DNA from: CAYRFE01 sp964423645 [NCBI: uncultured bacterium]
GTDB taxonomy: Bacteria; Macinerneyibacteriota; Macinerneyibacteria; Macinerneyibacteriales
DNA length: 64,000 nucleotides
Assembly (NCBI GenBank): GCA_964423645.1
Contig: CAYRFE010000018.1
Span: forward strand, 1-64,000
Reading direction: 5' to 3'
The position numbers were made by a program, and so were the translations under genes. Each line of letters begins with the position of its first letter. Within the stretch, counting starts at the first letter, position 1. Positions 34,131 through 45,100 of this stretch are shown in pieces. A model generated the notes under the pieces. The model saw only the letters and a list, made by a program, of their open reading frames with translations. It did not search any database and was not told the DNA's origin.

Positions 34131-35840
34131 TTAACTAGTTATTAACAGAAGTAATATACCAAATATCACCATGATTATAATAAATAATAGAGCAATCTTT
34201 TGTTTTTCATATACACCTATATCCAAAATAATGTTAATTGCCTTTTTTTTAATAATTCTATTCTGATTATAACTCGCTTCAACTACTGCAATTAGTCGCC
34301 CGTCTAATATTATCTTTGATAGTTCTCGAGAGATAATTGCAATAGATACATCCTGTTTTTCTCGCGGTTTAAGCGTCATACTATGCGGATTAACACGAAC
34401 AAAAGGTTTATTTGATACAAAATCCAAATAAAGACTCTCATCGCTGTAGTTATTTGTTATTGTGATCTTTTTCTTATAATTAAAATATTCATTGGAATCC
34501 ATTTCGAAGTGAAGATTATTCTCTGAAAAATGAGGTTCATCACCGATAATCAACGCGGGATTAGTTTGTTTATGATACTTAATCCTCTTTACCATATCAT
34601 GAAATGTGATTTTATCTGATAGCACCGTTTTTAGCAGAGAATAATACTCTGTATCAGTGATTTTATCATCTTGTGCATATATTTTTATAATCGAATCGAG
34701 GTAGTCAAACCTACCGTCACTAACCGCACGTACACGTTGTTTTTTATTCACAACTATTCGTTCAGGGAAATAATCATCTTTCATTCGACACCATGGGCAT
34801 GTTTCAAGATGCAATGGGAATAAATGTAAGTAATTGACCGCACATTGTTGTTTCTTTTTCTTAAGAACCTCTACTATTTGAACATAATTTTCTTTTATCG
34901 TGCGAAACCACTCCACCGCACTCGGTCGTTTCTCAGGGTCGTGCTGACCTTCCACAAAACAACGGCGGAACAACGCTTTGATATTCGGCGGTATTATCTC
35001 ATACGGTAACGCATAGGCAGGTGGATTCACGTCAAGATCGGCGTAGTCTTCATACGGATAATAGCCTTCTGCAATTTTTTCGCCGGGTGTATTCAAATGC
35101 TCAACGCTCGAACCACGAGAGGCATAAGGGTGTGTATTTAACATCAAAAGCTTGAAAATCAGAATTGATAACGCAAAGCGGTCGGATTCCTGTCTGTTTT
35201 TAATATCTTTATGCAGAATGACCTCAGGGGCTGAATACTCGGGCATATACACAGAACACGGAAACACGTTGTTGTCTTTTGCATGGATCTCAAAACTGTC
35301 GCAATCCACGATGGTTATTTTACTATCCTTGGTGGACACAAGAATATTCTTATCATTCAAATCGCCTATGGCGTGTCCTGCGTTGTGAATACTCGCCACA
35401 CAGCTTGCCAAATTCAACGCCACGACATACATGTGCAGATACGTAAAACCCGTGCCGAAATGTTCAAGGCGATAACAGGTGGATGTCGTCACGCCGGGTT
35501 TATCGCAGAGAAGGTGATATTCTTTGAAGGTGTTTTTGTCGATGCGGGGCATCGTGAAACCAAGGAACTTCGTGCAGGCTTCATCCTCATACACGACATT
35601 CGTCGGCCAGCAGATGGAGTAATGCCCTGCCACAAGCGTCGGGTCTTTCGGCGGCGCGTCGATCATCGCTTTCAGCTTGGCTTCAAGCTCGGGTGTGCGT
35701 TTTTGTTCGTGGTATATTTTTACGCAGATGTCGGGATTGCCTTCAACAGCGTAGACCGTGCCTTCACCACCGGAGCCGAGTTTGATGGAAAGAGAAAACA
35801 TTTCGTGAGAATTGCTAGTATACACGCTATTTGCTTTCAT
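34131..35840 (-). CDS. YegI-like Ser/Thr protein kinase, tail-anchored
   Basis: 569 aa from the ATG at 35840. Kinase domain: glycine loop GSGGEG (22-27), K41 in CVKIYH, catalytic D160 in GDLNDKNIL, a DCD (179-181) in place of DFG, and SAPE (203-206). A CPWC motif (348-351) after a His-containing stretch is typical of the bacterial YegI/TerY-P-associated kinases. A beta domain follows (about 450-540), then a C-terminal membrane helix (about 549-568). The PP2C phosphatase and VWA partners seen in TerY-P triads are not next to it. The last third is more AT-rich than the kinase domain. Confidence 0.85.
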   Translation of the reverse strand: MKANSVYTSNSHEMFSLSIKLGSGGEGTVYAVEGNPDICVKIYHEQKRTPELEAKLKAMIDAPPKDPTLVAGHYSICWPTNVVYEDEACTKFLGFTMPRIDKNTFKEYHLLCDKPGVTTSTCYRLEHFGTGFTYLHMYVVALNLASCVASIHNAGHAIGDLNDKNILVSTKDSKITIVDCDSFEIHAKDNNVFPCSVYMPEYSAPEVILHKDIKNRQESDRFALSILIFKLLMLNTHPYASRGSSVEHLNTPGEKIAEGYYPYEDYADLDVNPPAYALPYEIIPPNIKALFRRCFVEGQHDPEKRPSAVEWFRTIKENYVQIVEVLKKKKQQCAVNYLHLFPLHLETCPWCRMKDDYFPERIVVNKKQRVRAVSDGRFDYLDSIIKIYAQDDKITDTEYYSLLKTVLSDKITFHDMVKRIKYHKQTNPALIIGDEPHFSENNLHFEMDSNEYFNYKKKITITNNYSDESLYLDFVSNKPFVRVNPHSMTLKPREKQDVSIAIISRELSKIILDGRLIAVVEASYNQNRIIKKKAINIILDIGVYEKQKIALLFIIIMVIFGILLLLITS

Positions 35841-35847
35841 GAGCAAA

Positions 35848-35876
35848 ATCTTAACCTGTTTATCCGACTTTGTCAA
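35848..35876 (-). promoter_or_regulatory. Promoter of the kinase gene, leaderless type
   Basis: On the minus strand: -35 TTGACA (35871-35876), a 17-bp spacer and -10 TAAGAT (35848-35853), then 7 nt to the ATG at 35840 with no ribosome site. The longer open frame upstream merely translates the promoter. Confidence 0.65.
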
Positions 35877-35919
35877 TAATTTATTAATGTTAATAGTACT
35901 GTCCTTTTTCCTTACTTTC

Positions 35920-35928
35920 TGCTATACT
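35920..35928 (+). promoter_or_regulatory. Extended -10 promoter element of the diguanylate cyclase gene
   Basis: TGCTATACT, 45 bp before the start codon, divergent from the kinase promoter. A CGGAGGTT ribosome site follows at 35961-35968. Confidence 0.55.
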
Positions 35929-35973
35929 GTGAAGAGTGCGTTTAAGAACTTCATTTATAACGGAGGTTACATA

Positions 35974-37407
35974 ATGCGTCAAAACAGAAAATTCCTGATA
36001 TTAATAAGCTTTTTTCTTATTATAAGCTTTTTTACCACGAGTCTTATCAGTTATTTTGTTTCGCTGAAATCCATACGTACGCAAATTTCCCAAAAACAAC
36101 TGCCGATCACGAGCGATAACATCTATTCCGAAGTTCAAAATGATATACTCAAACCGATCTTTATCTCCTCACTCATGGCAAATGATACGTTTTTACGCGA
36201 TTGGGTACTTCACGGAGAAAACAACCATTCTCAAGTTGTAAAATATCTGCAGCAAATAAAAATCAAATATGAAGTTTTTACAAGCTTTTTCGTGTCTGAT
36301 AAAACATTACGCTATTACTATTACGACGGAATACTCAAAACAATTAGTAAAGATGAACCTCGCGACGTGTGGTATTTTCGCGTAAAAGAAATGAAAAACG
36401 ATTATGAGATCAACGTCGATATCGACATGGCGAATAATGATAATCTTGCAATTTTCATTAATTATAAGGTATATGATTTTAACCATAATTTTATCGGTGC
36501 GGCGGGAGTAGGTCTTAAGGTCGATTCCGTGAAAAAACTCATTGAGCGATATCAGGAACGCTATGACAGCACGATTCTTTTTGTCAACTCGGCGGGCGAT
36601 ATCAAACTCAGCAGTTCGTCATTTGACTCTTCGATTAAAAACATCAAAGATTTTCAGGAAATGCAACCTGTCATCGACAATATTTTCTCTAAAAAAGTTG
36701 AAGAAATAGCATACAACCACAACGGCAAATCATACTTGCTCAACAGTAGATACATACCTGAGTTCGATTGGTTTTTACTGGTGAAGCAGTCTGACGAACA
36801 CGAAAAATCAGTATTGCTGCGAACATTGTTCATAAACATTCTCATTTGCCTTATTATTACAGTTATTGTAATAGGAATCATGTACTTCGTATTATCCCGT
36901 TATCAAAAGCGCTTGGAAGATATGGCACTCAACGATGATCTGACACAGACATTCAACAGAAAAGCATTCTCCCTCATGATCGATAATGCCATTAAAGACT
37001 TTAAGCGAACGCAGACACCGTTTTCCATAATTCTTTTCGATATCGACGCGTTCAAACAAATTAATGACGGTTACGGACATCTGGTCGGCGATTCGGTCTT
37101 ACAACAACTGTCACGGGTCATTAAGTCGGTGATCCGCGATAATGATACCGCTTTTCGCTGGGGCGGTGATGAATTTGTGGTTATTTTAAAATCCTGCAAC
37201 CTTGAGAACGCCTGCCTTATCGCGGAAAAAATACGCACGGCAATACAGTCAACACATCTTCCGGAGATCGGCGAAATGGATCATACTACAATTAGTATCG
37301 GCGTTGCACAATATCAACCGGGTGAAACCGAAACCGGTGTTATCAAGCGGGCAGATGAATTGCTCTATAAAGCAAAAACCACCGGGAAAAATAAAACGAT
37401 GTCGTAA
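35974..37407 (+). CDS. Membrane diguanylate cyclase with dCache-like periplasmic sensor
   Basis: 477 aa; the start is fixed by CGGAGGTT 5 nt upstream. Membrane helices at about 7-29 and 284-307 enclose a periplasmic sensor of about 250 aa with dCache-like features (DVWYF near 131-135, AIFINYKVYD, GAAGVGLKVD). The C-terminal GGDEF domain has an intact active-site GGDEF (397-401) and an inhibitory-site RDND (388-391). It should therefore make c-di-GMP under product inhibition, in response to an external ligand, perhaps a small organic molecule. Divergent from the kinase. Confidence 0.92.
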   Translation: MRQNRKFLILISFFLIISFFTTSLISYFVSLKSIRTQISQKQLPITSDNIYSEVQNDILKPIFISSLMANDTFLRDWVLHGENNHSQVVKYLQQIKIKYEVFTSFFVSDKTLRYYYYDGILKTISKDEPRDVWYFRVKEMKNDYEINVDIDMANNDNLAIFINYKVYDFNHNFIGAAGVGLKVDSVKKLIERYQERYDSTILFVNSAGDIKLSSSSFDSSIKNIKDFQEMQPVIDNIFSKKVEEIAYNHNGKSYLLNSRYIPEFDWFLLVKQSDEHEKSVLLRTLFINILICLIITVIVIGIMYFVLSRYQKRLEDMALNDDLTQTFNRKAFSLMIDNAIKDFKRTQTPFSIILFDIDAFKQINDGYGHLVGDSVLQQLSRVIKSVIRDNDTAFRWGGDEFVVILKSCNLENACLIAEKIRTAIQSTHLPEIGEMDHTTISIGVAQYQPGETETGVIKRADELLYKAKTTGKNKTMS

Positions 37408-37493
37408 TGGCACTTCAAAGACTTCATATAAGCGATTGCGGGTGTGGATAGATCACACATTCTCACGTAAACCACCTTACCGAGTGTCTGCTT

Positions 37494-38162
37494 TTATGGT
37501 ACAGTATCATTTTCGTTATGCTTATTTCTTAACTCCGACGCCTCTTCGTCTTGTGCTTTTTGTGCTTTTTTTAAAATTTTTAAATGTTTATTATACGTAT
37601 TTCTACCTATAACTAAGTCTTGGAGAACATTTTTGTCATAATCGTTCAGTAAATCTGGTGTTGGTATTTGTTTTTTAAACTGCCCCTCTCTCAACTTATA
37701 AAATATTTTATAGATGCCTTCAGGAATCTGTGTTAATACCGCATCAAATATAATAGTATATTCTTTATTCTCTTTTGGTGAAATAACAATATTATTTAGT
37801 ATAATAATATCTTTTCTAACATTTTCCTGAAACCCATTTCCTTCTTCGTTAAGCATACCTCCCTTAATTGTAAGATAAATATCCCCTTGAAAAGTCTCTG
37901 AAGTCATATTTTGAAAACTAATTGTAAATGTATACTTCTTCCCATGTTCTAACAATGGGGGTGCCGTTGAAGTATAACTTTTAGTATCCCAATTTGTTGG
38001 ATATACGATTTTTCCTTTTTCATCTCGAATTATTCCATGACTTGTAATTTTTAAAATACTATTACTAAAATCATTCTCATCCGCTTCCCACCAGCTAGTG
38101 CGTTCTGAATATACAAGTTGAATACTTGTTAGCATGAGTATGACTATCGCAATATACTTCAT
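37494..38162 (-). CDS. Small secreted protein, paralog of the 21335-21979 gene
   Basis: 222 aa from the ATG behind GGAGGGCAGGAAG; an upstream in-frame ATG is not used. The signal peptide is about 1-19. A beta-rich Ig-like body follows (YTFTISFQNMTSETFQGDIYLTIKG, VISPKENKEYTIIF), then a C-terminal charged helix (about 185-215) rich in Lys and Glu. It aligns loosely with the 21335-21979 protein. The upstream regions of the two genes align much better. Function unknown; probably periplasmic or surface. Confidence 0.7.
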   Translation of the reverse strand: MKYIAIVILMLTSIQLVYSERTSWWEADENDFSNSILKITSHGIIRDEKGKIVYPTNWDTKSYTSTAPPLLEHGKKYTFTISFQNMTSETFQGDIYLTIKGGMLNEEGNGFQENVRKDIIILNNIVISPKENKEYTIIFDAVLTQIPEGIYKIFYKLREGQFKKQIPTPDLLNDYDKNVLQDLVIGRNTYNKHLKILKKAQKAQDEEASELRNKHNENDTVP

Positions 38163-38228
38163 GATACTTCCTGCCCTCCTTTCTGTGTGTAAAGACTTCA
38201 TTGATTCAGTCATATAATCCATCCTTTC

Positions 38229-38510
38229 TTTTTAATATATCAACGCCTCTCGGCATTATTTTCCACGCCCTCAAATATACCCCCGCCCCCGCACTTTTCC
38301 AACCATTTTTGTGACCGTAGCTTTTCGTCTTGTATATCAAAATCGAGCATTTCATGAAATAAAGTATACCATAAAGCGTCTTAGATTGCACGAATGATGT
38401 ATCATTTTTTTCCACACGCTTCCTTCACATAATGACACGATATCACACTCGGCATTACACATCCTTGCTTGTGGATGGAAGGCATTTCAAATAAGCGACC
38501 TTAAGGATCC
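38229..38510 (-). repeat. Conserved upstream region, copy 2 of 2
   Basis: Homologous to 21994-22268. On the minus strand the -10-like TATACT is at 38363-38368, within the shared block that reads AGTATACCATAAAGCGTCTT on the plus strand. It precedes the secreted-protein gene by about 200 nt. Confidence 0.8.
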
Positions 38511-38884
38511 GCGGGATAAATATCCTTTGTTGAGACGTAGCATGCGATGTCTCTACCGGAATACAACAATAATCTGTGTCACGACAAAAAGTAAGGCATG
38601 ATTAGCATTAATAGGCTGTCATCTCGAACCTACTGCGTGAGAGATCTTGCTATTCAAATAACAAGATATCTCCTCACCGGTAGGTTTTGTCGAAATGACA
38701 ATATACGAAATTTAGCTCCCCCTCGCGATTACGCGTTTCCCCCTCTTTGCAAAAATGAGGGGGGAAAATAAACGGCATTAAAATATCAGCATCAAAAAAA
38801 GCAATGTGTCATTATCGTTTACGACAGGCAAATTGCCTATCGCTACAGTCCCGATAATCCAGATTATTTAAAAAATACTCCTGG

Positions 38885-38904
38885 ATTCCCGTTGTCACGG
38901 GAAT
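38885..38904. repeat. dRS3-like 20-bp palindrome
   Basis: ATTCCC-N8-GGGAAT with the inner bases GTTGTCAC, so TTCCCGT pairs with ACGGGAA. It has the form of the dRS3 repeat known from Neisseria, but such CTGGATTCCCG...CGGGAATG repeats occur in many genomes. Confidence 0.55.
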
Positions 38905-38983
38905 GGCACATAATGCGACTTTTTATGGCAAGACAAAAAGTAAGACAGGATTGTAGACCGATTATTTAGTTCTATAGTGCTTC

Positions 38984-39035
38984 AAGCCCTTTGCGAAACT
39001 ACCATTTTTTGAATTTGTGCCCACCCCACACCCCT
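38984..39035 (+). mobile_element. MITE-like element 4, fragment
   Basis: It begins AGCCCTTTGCGAAACTACC and continues through CATTTTTTGAATTTG and GTGCCCACCCCACACCCCTG, matching element 1 closely, then stops. Only the left third remains. Confidence 0.55.
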
Positions 39036-39158
39036 GTTCGGAATACAGCAAAATAATTGGGATATTTTGAATTTCAATAAATTCTCTTACGAGGGAAAAA
39101 GGAAACACCCAAACTATTATGATACCACAGATTAATGGAACTATTCCCTGTTTTATCA

Positions 39159-39178
39159 GGGGCGGCGATAACCGCCCC
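39159..39178 (-). terminator. GC-rich stem-loop after the giant gene, possible terminator
   Basis: GGGGCGG/CCGCCCC around a 6-nt loop, 12 bp beyond the stop codon of the giant gene. No U-tract follows on the minus strand, so it may act as a 3' end barrier rather than a simple intrinsic terminator. Confidence 0.5.
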
Positions 39179-39190
39179 CGTAATGAGAGA

Positions 39191-42100
39191 CTATTTGAGC
39201 ATTACCATCTTACGTGTATACCGCTTACCGTTGATCTCAAGCACCGCATAATACACACCGCTTGGCATAACCTTACCGCTCTTATCACGCCCATCCCACA
39301 TAATAGTATGCGGTCCTTGTTCCATGTAACGGTCAATCAGAACAATAACCGTTCGTCCTTTCGTATCAAATATAGTAACCTGCACGGTCCCCGACTCAGC
39401 CAAATCATAATCAATCGTTGTTGTCGGATTGAACGGGTTCGGGTAATTCTGCTTTAATGCCGTCTCACGTAATGACGGGATAAGAAGATTATCCTTGTCA
39501 TCTCCAATCATATAGATACCGGATTGTTTTATGAGCAGCACTTCCCGTCCGTAATCGACCAATGTCCATTCATCATTACTATATTGCAATAAAACCCCTT
39601 GTCTGCCAAACCGATTTCTCACTTCGAGAATCGCTTTACCGTCATTTTGCATTCCTACATAGAATGGCGTCCCGTACGGTGAAACCTTTGGATCTGCCAT
39701 ATACGTTGCGGCGATCGGCACAAAAAGCACCGAATCGATCTCTGTATACCTCACACGAATACTCTGCGAAACAACTGAAAGCGTATTTCCTTGTCGTAAT
39801 GATTGCTTATGAAGCGTTATATTATTTGACTGTTGGTTTTCTAATGCTAAAGAAAACGTCTGTGATCCATATTCTGCATTACGTAAGAGAGAATCGAATA
39901 CTTCCTTTGATGTTATCGCATACTCATGACCGCTGAGATTTATAAGCATCTTCTTCATCACATCTTCGGAAATCTCTTCCATACCGTCAAGACTTGTTCT
40001 GGTGTTGGCGGTGAAGCACGGTTTACATCCAGGAAGCCAGAAATTCACATACAACCTTTTTACGGCAAAATCATACAAATTACTGAATTCTGAAACAATG
40101 ACGCTATTAATTGCTCGTACACGATATTGATATGAAGTCTCCTTTATCATGACAAGGATTGTTCCGAAACATGTTTTAATATATGCATAGTAGCCTTTAT
40201 GAATTTCAAGCTGTGTGTCCTTCCAGGATGTTGTATTGGCACCGACACTGCCTATCTTCACAAATTGTTCGGTACTTCCGTGATAATTCCCACGTCTGAA
40301 AACTTCAAACTGCATTTCATCATTCGAATTATCCTTCCATAGTAAGGTGAGTGTATCTGAAGAAGCCATATAAGTACCTTTCAATTCGGACGGAGCGGTG
40401 ATCATATCAAACTGCGGTATGATCTCGAACGTATTGTCGGAAACATCTGCAAATGACGGATCCCCGTATGATGTAATTCGTACGCTATACCCTGTGCCCA
40501 CTGCAACATCAGCGGGTATTTGCCATGTCGTGCTACTTCCCGAAACAATTCCGATCTCGCGTATAACCGTCGAATTACGCATCAACTCTACAACAGTGTC
40601 GCCCGGAACCGTACCGATCCACTGAATCGTGAGCATATCGCCAATGCGAATCTTTTCACCGCCATTTGGATCTTTCAATGTGAGATGATACGCTTTTACA
40701 CGTACTGATTCACTCATCGGAGATTGTGTAAATTGATTGACCGCACACACCGATATCTCATATATACCCGGTTCAATGTTATTCATAATCCACCGCGTTG
40801 TAACCGCATCAACTTCGCCTAATTTCTGCGCTACCGCTCCGTTTTTCGCCACGTAAATATGATACGCAGTTTCGTTCGTTGCCGTATCAACCCAACGCAC
40901 ATCAATGGTCGCGTCTTGATATGAATACTCGGCACGAACATGTGTCGGCGCACTTATTTCTGCAGGCAGAATACTAAACTCTGCACTTACACCCTTACAA
41001 GCGAGGTCGTCAGAATGTACTGAAACAGCGTATTTCCCGGGGATAATAGTATCGGGGATCAACCACTCAAACATACCGTCGTTGTCTGTAGAACCGGTAA
41101 TGATCGTAACAACATCATTACCTTTCATTAAGTCTACTGCGACGCTTTCTCCTGAATTGGACTGCCACGTTATCGGCAACACAGCGTTTTGTCGCACCAT
41201 AGTGTTCGCATCAGGGCTGATCACATCTATATAGGTTGTAACAATTGAAATAACGTCAGAGTAATCAGATACCGTATCACTATTTACCGCACGTACACGG
41301 TAGCGATATGATGATGCAGTAATGTTGTTGTCGACAAATGACAGCGATGATGCTTCAAGCTGTGCAATTCTTTCAAATTGGCTGTTACTGCCCTCAGCAC
41401 GCTCAACCTCATATGCCGTCTCGTTATCAGCATTATCTACCCATTCGAGTCGAACGGTTTTTGTTTGTGCATCAAATGCTGCATTAAGACCGCTCGGGGC
41501 AGTCACCGAACGCGGGATGATACTAAACTCGGCACTTGAAACAAAGATTTCCTCGTCATCCGATGCACTCACTCGCAACGTATAGTCTCCGGGCTGGAGG
41601 TCGTTATCGACACGCCATGCAAACGTCCTACCCTGCACTCTTTCGGCGATCGTACGAACAAATACTGAATCACGGTAGAGCGTCAGTGTCACATCGTCAG
41701 GATAATTACCGTCCCACATGACAGTATACATTGAATCGCGTGTCAACTTCTCTCCCGGCAATGGCTTTTTCATCTCAACATGATAACCTTTTACCGTAAT
41801 GATCGCACTCGGTATTGATTCCGAATATGCAGTTTTTGCAGTAACTCGGTAACGATAATACCCGCCTGAGATCGCCGTATCCGTCCATTCGGTCGTATTA
41901 GCCGAAACTTCTGCAATGAACACAAACGGTGTATTGTTCCTGCTGCGGTACATATTGAACCCTGTTTCATTTCGCGACTCGTCGACCCACGTGAGTGTTA
42001 TTGTCGGTGCGCCTCCCGGTATATACGATGCCGCCAATGATGACGGCGCTTCTACTGAGGCAGGTACAACCTGCAGTTCGTTGCTTTCCGCTGAAATCTG

Positions 42101-45100
42101 CGCATCATTGACCGCCGTGATCCGCACGGTATAAGTGCCCGGCTCAATTGTGTCAGATACAAGCCAGGTATACCGTCCGTTTTGAGCGGTTTCTGTGATC
42201 ACGCGATGAAGATTACCGTTCTTTACGAGTGCGATTGTAAACAGCCCTGTTATATTACTTGACCACTCAATCACGATGTCACTGTCATGCGTAATCGATG
42301 AAGCAATCGCGTGCACGGTAAGATATGATGTCGCAATTTCAACAATGTTGCTAAACGGCGATGCGGTGTAGTTGTTGACCGCACGTACGCGATAACGGTA
42401 TACACCGGCTATAACATCCGTATCTGTAAACTGCGTTGTATTCGCAGAAACAGTGCCGATTGCGCTAAAAACATCACCGTTATAAGATCGTTCTATAATA
42501 AATGACGATTCATTATCTGACAAATCATTCCAACGCACCGTCACTGCTGATTCGATTGATGAAAATTCTGCCGTTACCGTATCGGGAGCAGTAATAAACG
42601 CCGGTAGTATTTCTATGGTACCTTCAGATGTATCCTGTAATGTTTCAATTGCGGCGGAGGTTATGCGAATACGATACCCGCCCTGCGGTGTGACGCTGTC
42701 GGGCACACGCCATGTATACGAACCGCTTACACGACCGATCTCCGCTATGGTGATCGGCGATTGATCATCATGGAGTAATTCTAAACGCACGAGTCCGTCG
42801 ATATTTCCATCCCACGAAACGGTGTACTCGTGACGTTGACGCCAGCTCTGTGCAACGAGCGGTGATGTCAGTTGCAGCCCGTAGACGGTCATCGTTGCCG
42901 TATTACTTTTTTCTGACAATGAATGATCGGTAAAAGCGGCTACGGTATACGTATACTCACCGAAATCAACACTCGCATCCGTATAGGCGACCGTATCGGC
43001 AGGCACATCGGCGATCTTTACTGATGGTGCCTGTCCTTTGCTGCGGAATATCGAAAAACCTGTCTCGTTGTGTGCATTGTCTTTCCAATGCAATACCACG
43101 GCGTTGCTGTTCAGCGCCGGTTCTGCACGAAGTTCCGAAGGCGCATACAACAGCTCTGGCTGTATACTGAACGGTGACGCACTTTCTCCGAATATATGCG
43201 TCGAAACAGTATCGGTAATACGAATTGTATACATTGCGTTTTCAATATCAAACGGCACAGCCCACTCAAAACTTCCGTCGCTTTCAGTTGATTCGACAAT
43301 TTCCCGTATAACCGTGTCGCCTTGGCGTAATTCTATACGAACATTGCTGTCTGTATTGTCCGTCCATGTGATCATATAGGTTGAACCCTTACGCCATACC
43401 TGTCCGTTCTGAGGTGATGCAAGCGTAATGTATTTTTTCGCGACGGTAAATTGCGGGCTTTCTGCAGATTGAGAAGGATTAGAAGCACTTGTTACCCGTA
43501 GTGTAAAAGTGCCTGCCAAATCTGATGGGATATCCCATTCAAATTGCCCGTTGTTTTCAATGTTTTCTGCGATGGTCGCTACCAAAACACCTTGAGCATA
43601 TACGCGAACAGAGACATGACTGTCAACGGCATCGATCCATCGAATCATCTGACGTGTATCTCCCACCCATTGTGTGCCTTGCGACGGCGATGTGATCGAA
43701 ATATAATCTTTTTCGGTGATCGTAAATACTTCATTCGACTCATCGAAGAGATTAGGATTATCAACACTTATAATTTTTACACGATATTGCCCGGGCGGTA
43801 GTGTATCTGCGATGGTCCATGCGTATGTTGTAGTAGCTGAAACAGTTTGGGTGATCGGATAAACCGCCCCGTCTGCAGCAACACAGGTAATAATGACGCT
43901 TCCTGCGATACTCTGTGACCACGTTATTGAATGTTGTGTACCCTGTTTCCATTGTTCTCCGCCATTTGGTGCACTCACAGTGAGCGTGTCTTTTCGTATA
44001 GTAAATATGTGAGACTCTGCTGTTTTTTCGCCGTCAATAACGCTTGTGATGCGCACGCTATATCCTGTGCCGCCGACAACACTCATCGGCACCGTCCATG
44101 TACACGAGCCGTTACTTTCAGTTGATGCCGCAATCACCGCGTCAACCGATCCGTTTTTCATAAGCTCTATCCGTACGTTTTCATCAATCGAATCACTCCA
44201 TGTGATCGCATGAGTCATTCCTGCAACCCAAAGCTGTGACACGACAGGTGTCAAGACGGTTATGTATTCTTTTGCAATCATAAAAGAGGCAGATTCAGCT
44301 GTTTTAGCGGTGTCGTCAACTGAGGTGATACGAATCGAATACTGCCCTGCGGCAAGCACTGCAGGCACCGGCCAATAATACGAGCCGTTGCTGTCGGCTG
44401 TTGCGATGAACGAAACAACACTGCCGTTCTGCACCAATTCAATATGTACCTGCTCCGCTATGCTATCCTTCCATATGATCTCATAGGTCTTTCCCGTATA
44501 TACTTTTTCTTGTTCCGTCGGCTTCAGGATGGAAATAAACGCTATCGCAACCGCACTGCTCTCGGCGTATTCAGACACGGTATATACATTGCGTGCCGCG
44601 ACGCGATAGTGATAGACACCTGCCGCGTTTCGAACCGCACTCCACGAAGAGCTGTTTGCAGGAAGAGTAGCGACCGATATCCATTGCCCGTCATTCATAC
44701 GTTCTTCAACAATATATTCAGTTTCATTCTGAGCCTTATCTGTCCATTGTACACGCACCATACCGTCAACAGCAGTATATACTGCGGAGAGCGATTCAGG
44801 CATTGCCACTACCGACGGTGTTAACGTAAACGACGCATCGCTACTGTCATGGAGTGCGGAGTTATCAACAGATACGACTTTCACGGTATAACTGCCTGCA
44901 GGAACCGTTGCCGGAATGCTCCACGTGTAAGAGTTGGCATTCACGATATTTTCCGCAATGACGGCAATAATCTCATTTCCTTGCAGCAATTCAAGACGCA
45001 CTGCACTTCCCGTTGAATTCTGCCACCGTATAACTGGTTTTTCATCAAGCGACCACGACTCCATCCCGTTTGGTGCGGTAAGCGTAATCGCATCATGCAT

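Larger units (their letters stand above)
38163..39190. other. Repeat-rich intergenic region
   Basis: About 1 kb without a gene. In order it holds: the conserved upstream block (38229-38510); a GACAAAAAGTAAG motif near 38583 that recurs near 38936; a degenerate GTCATCTCGAAC...GAAATGACAAT repeat (38612-38695); a CCCCCTC/GAGGGGG stem (38739-38764); a dRS3-like palindrome (38885-38904); a MITE fragment (38984-39035); and a GC stem-loop (39159-39178). Confidence 0.7.

Noticed and set aside
34131-35840. TerY-P phosphorylation triad or defence island
   Set aside because: The kinase has the right family traits, but neither a PP2C phosphatase nor a VWA gene, nor any defence gene, is in the neighbourhood.
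38206-38415. 69-codon frame upstream of the second small secreted protein
   Set aside because: It covers the conserved upstream block; the matching block at 21994-22268 does not keep this frame.
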